Below are positions 1-5,456 of a stretch of 13,376 bases of DNA, piece by piece; the stretch's first letter is position 1; each line of letters starts with the position of its first letter. The translations under genes were made by a program, and so were the position numbers. This DNA is from CAZCAC01 sp964496575 (GTDB lineage: Bacteria; Planctomycetota; UBA1135; GCA-002686595). The stretch spans positions 1 to 13,376 of the forward strand of contig CAZCAC010000186.1 in the NCBI GenBank assembly GCA_964496575.1, given 5' to 3'. The notes below the pieces were generated by a model that was not told the origin of the DNA, ran no database searches, and saw only the letters and a list, made by a program, of their open reading frames with translations.

Positions 1-68
1 CTCCGCCTGCTCTGCGGGCTTCTCCGCGATCTCCGCGTTGAAACTCCGCGCTCTCCGCTCCCTTCGCG
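1..68. repeat. Degenerate 21-22 bp tandem repeat (CTCCGCG motif)
   Basis: The motif CTCCGCG or a close variant begins at 1, 10, 22, 31, 44, 53 and 62. The spacings of 9, 12, 9, 13, 9 and 9 make a 21-22 bp unit with two motifs each, plus a linker resembling GTTGAAA. On the minus strand it reads as repeated GCGGAG just after the stop of the DUF1080 gene. The array may continue beyond the left edge. It resembles the low-complexity intergenic repeats (CTCTGCGTTAAA-like) common in environmental bacterial genomes; that resemblance is from memory, not a search. Confidence 0.6.
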
Positions 69-79
69 TCCGATTCAGT

Positions 80-877
80 CTAGAGCCTCCGCACCCAGAT
101 ATTCCGGAACCGCACCGGGAACCAGTGATCCTGCAGCATGATCGGTCCCTCCGGTTCGTGCGGCGAGTACTCCGCCACCTTGGCGTAGACGGTCACTCCC
201 AGGAACTCCGTACGGTTCTGCACCACGACGCCGTTCTGAATCACGGTGGCCACCGCCGGAGAGACGAGCTCGCCGTCCTCGAAGACGGGTGCCTCGAAGA
301 TCACGTCGAACGTCTGCCACTCCCCCGGGCCGCGGCTCGCGTTGACCAGCGGCGGGGCCTGGCCGTACAGGGAACCGCACTGGCCGTCGGGGTACGTCTG
401 GTTCCCGTGGGAGTCGAGCAACTGGATCTCGTACTTGCCCATCATGAAGATACCGCTGTTCCCGCGCAGCTGCCCCTCGTTCTTGACCTCCGCCGGCGAA
501 GCCCACTCGAGGTGCAGCTGGCAGTCGCCGAAGTGCTCGAGCGTCTCCATCGAACCCGTGTCGTTCACCTCCATCGCTCCGCCCTCGACGAGCTTCCACC
601 GCCCGTTCTTGCCCTCGACGTTCTTCCAGGCGGCGACGTTCGTTCCGTCGAACAGCACCACGGCGTCGGAGGGAGGGGCGGTGCCGGCGCCCGGAGTGAT
701 CACCGTCGGCTGCGGGCGATCGCCGTCGTGCACGTGCCACTCGCAGTTCGGGAGCTGAGGGGTGCCCTCGAGCCCGAGCTTACGTTTGTGTCGCTGCTGT
801 CCTCCCTCCTGCGAGGAGAGAGCGGTGCCGAGGAGAGCGAGGGTGAGGGGGAGAGAGAGGAGAATCGTCAGGCGCAT
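80..877 (-). CDS. Secreted DUF1080 / 3-keto-disaccharide hydrolase domain protein
   Basis: A 265-aa protein with a Sec signal peptide (residues 1 to about 21, hydrophobic core LSLPLTLALLGTAL). A DUF1080 (PF06439) domain fills about 71-265. Family landmarks are VVLFDGTNVAAW (73-84), HLEWASP (122-128), RGNSGIF (139-144), the IQLLDSHGN segment (151-159), a glycine/Cys turn near 165-170, GEWQTFDVIFEAP (185-197), and GPIMLQDH followed by FRNIWV near the C terminus. The fold is a concanavalin-like beta-sandwich; some members cleave 3-keto-glycosides, but the substrate here cannot be told. The 50-residue linker after the signal is rich in charged residues and Pro and has a Cys at 45. The ATG at 877 is chosen because the signal peptide begins there. 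No good Shine-Dalgarno precedes it, only a run of seven C on the coding strand three bases upstream. Confidence 0.93.
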   Translation of the reverse strand: MRLTILLSLPLTLALLGTALSSQEGGQQRHKRKLGLEGTPQLPNCEWHVHDGDRPQPTVITPGAGTAPPSDAVVLFDGTNVAAWKNVEGKNGRWKLVEGGAMEVNDTGSMETLEHFGDCQLHLEWASPAEVKNEGQLRGNSGIFMMGKYEIQLLDSHGNQTYPDGQCGSLYGQAPPLVNASRGPGEWQTFDVIFEAPVFEDGELVSPAVATVIQNGVVVQNRTEFLGVTVYAKVAEYSPHEPEGPIMLQDHWFPVRFRNIWVRRL

Positions 878-889
878 CGTGGGGGGGAG

Positions 890-1009
890 TCAGGGACAGT
901 AGGCCACCGCCTGGCCGGGACCGGCGTCGAACGGAGGCACGGCGAAGTCGAGCGGGCGGCTGGCGGTACCGCTCAGGACGAGAACGAGGAGGATGGTGGT
1001 GGTCTTCAT
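890..1009 (-). CDS. Possible 39-aa secreted peptide
   Basis: A short ORF, MKTTTILLVLVLSGTAS followed by about 22 residues ending in AYCP, lies 12 bp upstream of the DUF1080 gene on the same strand. The first 17 residues look like a Sec signal peptide (KTTT n-region, ILLVLVL core, GTAS cleavage region). A GAGAG element sits 7 nt before this ATG. The ORF can extend upstream to 1078, but only the internal start gives a signal peptide. No family is recognised. It could be a small secreted product, a leader ORF coupled to the DUF1080 gene, the N-terminal remnant of a decayed exported protein, or chance. The signal-like start and tandem placement are the only support. Confidence 0.35.
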   Translation of the reverse strand: MKTTTILLVLVLSGTASRPLDFAVPPFDAGPGQAVAYCP

Positions 1010-1133
1010 CGTCGAACTCTCGGTGCCAGCCGGAACGGCAGCGAGACGCCCGTCGAAGAGCGCGCCGAACCGGTACACTGCCTATTGGAGGATACCCGAA
1101 TGTCTAGAGAACCGCGGATCTACTCGGAGTCGG

Positions 1134-1156
1134 TTTCTGCGCGTTGCGCGCAGAAA
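1134..1156 (+). promoter_or_regulatory. Perfect 10-bp hairpin upstream of the 1191 gene
   Basis: TTTCTGCGCG (1134-1143) is the exact reverse complement of CGCGCAGAAA (1147-1156), with loop TTG. It lies 34 nt before the ATG at 1191, in the divergent gap between the minus-strand genes ending at 890 and the plus-strand gene. It has no U-tract after it on either strand, so a leader hairpin or a protein-binding dyad is as likely as a terminator. Confidence 0.5.
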
Positions 1157-1190
1157 GCAGGCCGGGAGGGAATTGATACATTCGAGAATC

Positions 1191-1568
1191 ATGACCGAAC
1201 AGCCTATTGACCGGTCGGGTTGCGGGCGCGAGCCCGCGCGGCGTGGAAGGACCCGCAGCTTCCTGTTCACCCACGCCGACGCGGCGAGGGCCTTCCCCTC
1301 GATCGATCCCTGGCGCGTCGTGCTGGCGATGCTGGCCTCCACGCGCCCGGAGCTTCAGTGGCAGGGTACGCTCGTCTTCGAGGTCGCGGCCCCCGCGGGG
1401 AACCCGGATTGCTGCTGCCTCTGCATCCAGGGCCCCCTGGCGCAGGAGGTGGGGGACCGGCTGGTCGAGACCTTCCAGGCCGCCGGCGTCCCCGTGCGCG
1501 GCACGCTCATCGAGGGGCCCGAACCGATCGGGCCGGTGGTCGAGGTGAAGGATCGGACCTGGGTCTAG
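1191..1568 (+). CDS. Small hypothetical protein with CCCLC motif
   Basis: A 125-aa soluble protein; no family recognised. The ORF is open back to 993, but that upstream part reads as non-coding and overlaps the opposite-strand peptide. The first ATG followed by plausible protein is at 1191 (MTEQPIDRSG), with only a weak GAG before it. After a basic N-terminal 30 residues (RRGRTRS) comes FLFTHADAARAFPSIDPWRV, then a strand-rich core (LVFEVAA), the unusual run DCCCLCIQG, an amphipathic helix (LAQEVGDRLVETFQAAGV) and a terminal strand pair (RGTLIEGPEP, VVEVKDRTWV). Four cysteines within five residues could bind a metal or form a redox site; this is inference. It has no signal peptide and is likely cytoplasmic. 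It converges on the peptidase gene, with stops only 4 bp apart. Confidence 0.65.
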   Translation: MTEQPIDRSGCGREPARRGRTRSFLFTHADAARAFPSIDPWRVVLAMLASTRPELQWQGTLVFEVAAPAGNPDCCCLCIQGPLAQEVGDRLVETFQAAGVPVRGTLIEGPEPIGPVVEVKDRTWV

Positions 1569-1572
1569 TCCT

Positions 1573-2739
1573 TCAACGCAGCCCCAGCCGCTTCGCGATG
1601 CTCGCGGGCACAGCGTCCCGGTGCACCGTCACGAAGATCGTCTTCGCGCGGGCATACGCCTCGGACATGTGGAGGAAGCCGTCGTACACGCGGTCCTTGT
1701 TGCCCCACGAGTTCTTGACCAGGTAGTACCTCGTCCCGGTCCGATCACGCGCGGTCCCGACCAGGTGCATCAGGTGGTCGTCGGTCGACCGGTAGCGGTC
1801 GAAGTGGATCTGCCGGAGCTCGTGGTACACCTCGAGCTCGGGCTCGGGCTCGGTGCAGATCGTCTTCTGCTCCTTCTCGGTCCTGTCGGCCCACCGCTTC
1901 GCCGGCAGGATGGCGATTCCCTTCTTGCCCTTGAAGCTCTTCTCGCTGGTGTCACCGTCCCAGGCAACGGTGAAGCCGTTCGCGAGAGCGTGGTCTATCA
2001 CGCCCATCAGCTCGTCGAGCCGAACGTTCCACGAGAGGTTGCGCGCCCAGTTGTCGGGAACCTCGAGCGCGATCTGACGATCGTAGGGGTGATGCGTGTA
2101 CGAGGTCAGCTCGACGTAGTCGTCGGCGCGCAGCCCCAGCGAGTCCGCGTAGCCTCGCGGAGTGAAGCGGTCGTTCCCCAGCTGGAACTCGGTGGGGATC
2201 GGACCCAGGTACACGTCGAGCACGCTCTCGACCGCCTCCAGCCAGACCGGGCTGAGCTCTTCACCGCGCCCCGCGACGACCGCGTCCAACATCCCCTTCA
2301 GCACCGCATCCAGCTCACCGTGGTCATGGTGCGGCTGGTTCTCGTAGAGGCCTGGGTAGATCTCCTGCGGTACGACGCCCACCTCACGCAGCACGCGCAG
2401 GACGTCTCCGCCGAGTCCTCCCGAACCGAACCGCGCACTGCCGTGCAGCCGCACGTACAGCTCGGCTTTCCACGGATAAGTATTGCGGACGTTGAACATC
2501 TCCGAGAGGTCGTGCTCGCCCTTCCCCGTCCGGATCAGCTCCGACTCGAGGAACGAGACGGTGGCGAAGGACCAGCAGGTCCCGGTGCGCGCCTGGTGCT
2601 TCACCGGCGTGCAGGGGATGGTCAGCTCGCGAGTGAATTCGAAGCCGTTCGACTTCTTCGCGTCCTCGTCGTCTCCGGCGATCGTCGCGCAGCAGAAGAG
2701 GCCGAGCAGGAGGGGGGTCAGGAGCGTCAGTCGCAGCAC
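1573..2739 (-). CDS. Secreted C1-family cysteine peptidase, bleomycin hydrolase/PepC type
   Basis: A 388-aa protein with a signal peptide (core LTLLTPLLLGLF, likely cleavage TIA-GDDED near residue 21). The papain-fold catalytic set is visible: Gln49 and Cys55 in HQARTGTCWSF, His325 in DDHLMHLVG, and Asn343 in LVKNSWGNK. Early placement of the Cys and the SELIRTGKGEHDLSE helix fit the C1B (bleomycin hydrolase/aminopeptidase C) branch rather than papain proper, and no propeptide precedes the active site. Family members are often about 450 aa and cytoplasmic; this copy is shorter and exported. It begins with GTG at 2739, the only start that keeps the signal peptide; the next ATG is at residue 81, beyond the catalytic Cys. 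No Shine-Dalgarno is evident. It would hydrolyse peptides in the periplasm or outside; whether it is an amino- or endopeptidase cannot be read from the sequence. Confidence 0.9.
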   Translation of the reverse strand: MLRLTLLTPLLLGLFCCATIAGDDEDAKKSNGFEFTRELTIPCTPVKHQARTGTCWSFATVSFLESELIRTGKGEHDLSEMFNVRNTYPWKAELYVRLHGSARFGSGGLGGDVLRVLREVGVVPQEIYPGLYENQPHHDHGELDAVLKGMLDAVVAGRGEELSPVWLEAVESVLDVYLGPIPTEFQLGNDRFTPRGYADSLGLRADDYVELTSYTHHPYDRQIALEVPDNWARNLSWNVRLDELMGVIDHALANGFTVAWDGDTSEKSFKGKKGIAILPAKRWADRTEKEQKTICTEPEPELEVYHELRQIHFDRYRSTDDHLMHLVGTARDRTGTRYYLVKNSWGNKDRVYDGFLHMSEAYARAKTIFVTVHRDAVPASIAKRLGLR

Positions 2740-2952
2740 GGGGATCCAGGTTTCGAGGCTGGAAGCGGGATGGCGGCCAGCGTAAACCGCGCTTCGGGAA
2801 GTGCCAAGGGCGTGCGGTGCGCCGGCTTCCGCGTCAGCGGGGAAGCGCGACGCCTTCGAGCCCTTCGGCGGTGAAGGACCTCTTCGTCTGGCCCGGATCG
2901 CGAGGGCGCTGAACCGGTGCGACCAGGGGCCAGCCCTGATCAGGAATCGGTG

Positions 2953-2986
2953 GGCCGTTCGCCAGCTCTCAATTCAGAGAACGGCC
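2953..2986 (-). terminator. Candidate hairpin terminator after the thioredoxin-like gene
   Basis: GGCCGTTC (2953-2960) pairs perfectly with GAACGGCC (2979-2986), and the 18-nt loop can form a short inner TCT/AGA stem. It lies 24 nt beyond the stop of the minus-strand gene at 3011, where an operon terminator would be expected. No U-tract follows, so it is not a classical intrinsic terminator. The 271-bp gap 2740-3010 holds no other feature I can support. Confidence 0.4.
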
Positions 2987-3010
2987 TCTGCTGCTGGATC
3001 ACCGGAGGGA

Positions 3011-4135
3011 CTACTTCAGTTCTCCGATGATCCTGACTCGTTGGTCAACATCCTTCAGCCCACGCGCTGCCTGCAACGCCTCCTCGTGCTTCCCCATCAG
3101 CCAATAGCCACGGATAGCAGCGACTTGAACGTCGGCGTCATCCGAGAACTCAGCTTGCAGGTCCGTAGCGATTTGGCGAGCCAGGTCGCGATCGCTTTCG
3201 CTCAGCTCTCCACGCTCTGTCCAAAGTAATGAACTGACGTCGAGACCGTACGATCGTTCCTGCTCACCGAGCGGGCGGGGAGCACAGGCCCAGGCGATTC
3301 CATGGGCGAGACGCCGCCGTGCGCGCAATGCGGCCAGATCCTCTTCATCGTCAATGCCCGAGATTCGAGTGGCCAGCACTCCAGCCGACATCCGACTGCC
3401 CCTGTAGCGTGTTTGAGGCAGAACAGCAGTGTCCTGAACCAGGTCGAGCAGGGCGTGGACACCAGGCACCTCATCGTTGGCTCTGGCCACCTGGACATCT
3501 TCACGCAAGCGCAAGTACTTCGCAGTGTGAATCGTACCTCGGAGGTTAGTTCCGCCGTTCGGGTTGTGCCTTTCAATGCGAGCCAGTTGAAGCGTTGCCC
3601 CCTCTATGTCTCCAAGCAGTGCGAGCGCGATGCCGAGCTGGGCGCGCACCAAGGGATTATCGGGATCGGCATGAACCATCGCCCAGAACGACCTCATCGT
3701 TGGGGGTCCACCTGTGCGGATTCGTTGCCATTCTTCGAGGAGCTTCTCTGGTGGGGTTGCTCCCATCAAGAAGGCCTCGGGAGTACCGTCCCGAATGAAG
3801 ACCATCTTCGGAACCGCCGTCGTCAAGAAGCGGCGAGCGAGCTCGGGCTCCTCTTCCTTGTACGCGACAACGATACTCACGCCGTGCAGGGCAGCTCGCA
3901 CGCGCGGGTCGGAGAGAGTGCTCTCGAGAACGTCGCACTCACCGCAATAGTGGCTGCGGAGAACGAGCAGGGACCAGTCGGCCTTATCCCCATTGTCGCC
4001 GGATGGCGAAATGCATGGCTGCTCAAAGGCGGTTCGGCACCCGGTCAAGAGTGCCACCAGGCACAACACGACGACAAACCACGAATCGAGCTGGAAACGA
4101 CGGCGTTCTCCGACTCTCAGAGCTGAGAGGTACAT
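3011..4135 (-). CDS. Thioredoxin-fold lipoprotein with TPR-like helices
   Basis: A 374-aa protein. Signal peptide II: n-region RVGERRRF, core WFVVVLCLVALL, lipobox LTGC with Cys33 as lipidation site. A thioredoxin-like domain spans about 54-140: strand SLLVLRSHY, redox motif CGEC (64-67), and cis-proline segment AVPKMVFIRDG (Pro109). After it come helices typical of TPR, about 151-190 (MVHADPDNPLVRAQLGIALA and following), and again at the C terminus (IRGYWLMGKHEEALQAARGL). It probably acts as a membrane-anchored periplasmic thiol oxidoreductase or isomerase. The ORF is open to 4237; ATGs at 4204 and 4198 overlap the end of the upstream gene and have GAGGA at 4208-4212, but would put over 50 residues before the lipobox. 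I therefore prefer 4135, although it lacks a Shine-Dalgarno. If 4198 is used the protein has 395 aa and is translationally coupled. Lower GC than the genes around it. Confidence 0.82.
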   Translation of the reverse strand: MYLSALRVGERRRFQLDSWFVVVLCLVALLTGCRTAFEQPCISPSGDNGDKADWSLLVLRSHYCGECDVLESTLSDPRVRAALHGVSIVVAYKEEEPELARRFLTTAVPKMVFIRDGTPEAFLMGATPPEKLLEEWQRIRTGGPPTMRSFWAMVHADPDNPLVRAQLGIALALLGDIEGATLQLARIERHNPNGGTNLRGTIHTAKYLRLREDVQVARANDEVPGVHALLDLVQDTAVLPQTRYRGSRMSAGVLATRISGIDDEEDLAALRARRRLAHGIAWACAPRPLGEQERSYGLDVSSLLWTERGELSESDRDLARQIATDLQAEFSDDADVQVAAIRGYWLMGKHEEALQAARGLKDVDQRVRIIGELK

Positions 4136-4182
4136 GAAGGGGAAGCAAGCGTCGCTCCGTAGGGCCCCATTCTCGGCCTGAC

Positions 4183-4971
4183 TCAGGAACCCCGGCATGT
4201 ACATTTTTCCTCGTTCCCATCCATCCAGTGAACGCATTGTGACCCCTCCGGGCCCGGGCAGCCGGGGATGTCACAGTGCCCATAGCACAGTTCGATGGCT
4301 GCCGGGCTGACACACAAGCCGTTCCCGTGTGGGAGGCATGCGCAGCTGAACGGAGGCGTACCGCAGGCACCGGGACTAGTACATGTCGTTGGAGTGCACG
4401 ACTCGATCCCCAGCTGCACTTTGCAGCAGATCGGGGTCGGATCATCCGGAAGACCTGCGTTCTTGTAGTCGACCGTGAACTCTCGCCCAGAGACTAGATA
4501 CGCGCCCTTCCAGAAGCTCACATAGAGACGACCGTCATCGTCCAACGCGAATCGTAGCTCGTCGAGGCTCCGCCTTTCGCCAGGGATCGTCGAGGGGACG
4601 TGGGCCCCAACCAGATCTCGCAGGTCATCGCTGACCACGGCGTAGGCTTCGATGTCGTCGATGACAAACGGAAGTCCTCCAGGTCGTTCCGCGACAAGAT
4701 ACGCGAAGCCCAGTGTGCCATCGTCCAGCATGCCCAGCATGCCCAGCATGAGGGCATCGACCTCGACGACCTCGTCGCCGAGCCCGAGTTTGAATGGAAG
4801 CAGATCGGAGAAGTTCGTGGTGGGGCCCCCCGAGGGGAAGGCTGAACACTCCGATGTGGGCGCCTGCTGCAGGGCGACCGGTGTTTCAGTGTCGCCAGAG
4901 CCGCGTGGTGCAGTGGACAAGCTGGCGATCAACGTGCAGACCGCTCCAAGCAGAATGATGAACAGCTTCAT
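4183..4971 (-). CDS. Secreted protein with 14-cysteine C-terminal domain
   Basis: A 262-aa protein of no recognised family. Residues 1-21 are a signal peptide (KLFIILLGAVCTLIASLSTA). Residues about 52-180 form a beta-rich domain with acidic strands (GDEVVEVDALMLG, LPFVIDDIEAYAVVSDDL, GRLYVSFWKGAYLV). Residues 182-259 are Cys-rich with 14 cysteines (CCK, ESC, TTC, GAC, FSCAC, GLC, ELC, GHC, PGC, SQC, KCTC) in spacing that recalls EGF-like or small disulfide-knot domains, but I cannot assign one. An even number fits full disulfide pairing in an oxidising compartment. The start ATG at 4971 has the best ribosome binding site in the window. It is the first gene of a probable two-gene unit with the thioredoxin-like lipoprotein, which is a plausible partner for its disulfide formation. 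Confidence 0.85.
   Translation of the reverse strand: MKLFIILLGAVCTLIASLSTAPRGSGDTETPVALQQAPTSECSAFPSGGPTTNFSDLLPFKLGLGDEVVEVDALMLGMLGMLDDGTLGFAYLVAERPGGLPFVIDDIEAYAVVSDDLRDLVGAHVPSTIPGERRSLDELRFALDDDGRLYVSFWKGAYLVSGREFTVDYKNAGLPDDPTPICCKVQLGIESCTPTTCTSPGACGTPPFSCACLPHGNGLCVSPAAIELCYGHCDIPGCPGPEGSQCVHWMDGNEEKCTCRGS
4725..4750. repeat. 9-bp tandem repeat inside the Cys-rich protein gene
   Basis: CCAGCATGC is repeated nearly three times in register (starts 4725, 4734, 4743). On the coding (minus) strand it gives the residues MLGMLGML at about 75-82. The period is a multiple of three, so copy changes would keep the reading frame. Confidence 0.7.
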
Positions 4972-4977
4972 GGGTCA

Positions 4978-4983
4978 CTCCTC
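4978..4983 (-). promoter_or_regulatory. Shine-Dalgarno site of the Cys-rich protein gene
   Basis: GAGGAG on the minus strand, 6 nt before the ATG at 4971. It fixes the start of this gene. Most genes in the window have no comparable site, so it also marks this gene pair as different from its neighbours. Confidence 0.75.
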
Positions 4984-5032
4984 TACCGTGATTCTCAAGG
5001 ACAGGTTCCGTGCAAGCGTCACTTGAGTGAGG

Positions 5033-5059
5033 AGTATATGGCGATCTGGACTGTGTCAT
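5033..5059 (-). promoter_or_regulatory. Candidate sigma70-type promoter of the 4971-3011 operon
   Basis: On the minus strand, TATACT (5033-5038, five of six to the -10 consensus) lies 15 bp after ATGACA (5054-5059, five of six to the -35 consensus). The spacer is short but allowed. The transcript would start near 5026 and give a leader of about 55 nt. Confidence 0.45.
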
Positions 5060-5060
5060 T

Positions 5061-5069
5061 GGGGGGGGG
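5061..5069. repeat. Homopolymer run of nine G
   Basis: Nine G on the plus strand (nine C on the minus strand), one base upstream of the candidate -35 hexamer of the Cys-rich operon. It is the longest homopolymer seen in the window, and such runs change length by slippage. Confidence 0.8.
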
Positions 5070-5122
5070 CAACGGTCGTAGCTGCCGTGAGCCTTGTGCG
5101 TATGGCTCTCTCTGGTGAGAAC

Positions 5123-5193
5123 CGGGTCTCTGGCCGGGTATATACCCCTACGGGCATCCGCTGGTGCACCAGCAGATGCCGCTCGGCGACCCG
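5123..5193 (-). ncRNA. Candidate structured RNA (three-way junction)
   Basis: Outer stem: CGGGTC (5123-5128) pairs with GACCCG (5188-5193), extended by GCC (5133-5135) with GGC (5185-5187) after a 4-nt bulge. Inside are two hairpins: the palindrome GGGTATATACCC (5136-5147), and a 28-nt inverted repeat at 5153-5180 with arms GGCATC/GATGCC and GCTGG/CCAGC around TGCA. The only unpaired position in the long hairpin (5159 and 5174) is a C-A mismatch on the plus strand but a G-U pair on the minus strand, which favours minus-strand transcription. It is not a tRNA: no anticodon or T-loop pattern. It lies upstream of the candidate promoter at 5033-5059, so a leader role needs another promoter. Alternatives are a small RNA, a pflX 3'-end structure, or protein-binding dyads in DNA. 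Confidence 0.4.
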
Positions 5194-5456
5194 ACCGAAT
5201 CGTACGGGATACGGAACCGCGTTCGCCTCCACCAACGCTGGTCCGGAAGATCGTACCGACCTCCACGGCCAGGAAGCTGACCGACAATCCGGTCTCCACT
5301 CTGGTCTCCTCCCCCCGCTCCGGCAACGACCGGGGCGGAGCCGAAGGGCCGGGAGGCCGGGTGGGGTGGTGTGTCGGTGATGGTGGGGAACAGGCGGTGG
5401 CGGAAGCACCCCGGAAACTCGAGCCCGGACCGTGGATCCGCCTCACCGCCGCTTCC

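Larger units (their letters stand above)
4972..5456. other. 485-bp non-coding region between pflX and the Cys-rich gene
   Basis: Several ORFs are open here on both strands, but they show no domain, signal peptide or protein-like composition, so I treat the stretch as non-coding. It contains the Shine-Dalgarno and a candidate promoter for the minus-strand operon, a run of nine G at 5061-5069, and a cluster of nested inverted repeats at 5123-5193. Between about 5200 and 5456 I see nothing that I can name. Confidence 0.6.

Noticed and set aside
1..68. CRISPR array
   Set aside because: Units are 21-22 bp, degenerate and contiguous, without unique spacers or cas genes nearby.
38..1210. 390-aa plus-strand ORF opposite the DUF1080 gene
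   Set aside because: It is Arg/His/Glu-rich antisense reading of a clear domain gene on the minus strand, with no motif of its own; high GC keeps antisense frames open.
1838..1855. Short CTCGGG repeat in the peptidase gene
   Set aside because: It only encodes an EPEPE run; three 6-bp copies in a coding frame need no special explanation.
5123..5193. tRNA gene
   Set aside because: The 71-nt length is right, but there is no 7-bp acceptor stem, anticodon loop or T-loop sequence, and one arm is a 12-bp hairpin with a 4-nt loop.
4886..5446. 186-aa minus-strand ORF in the gap between pflX and the Cys-rich gene
   Set aside because: Pro/Arg/Ser-rich with no domain, overlaps the start and ribosome binding site of the Cys-rich gene, and covers the structured segment.
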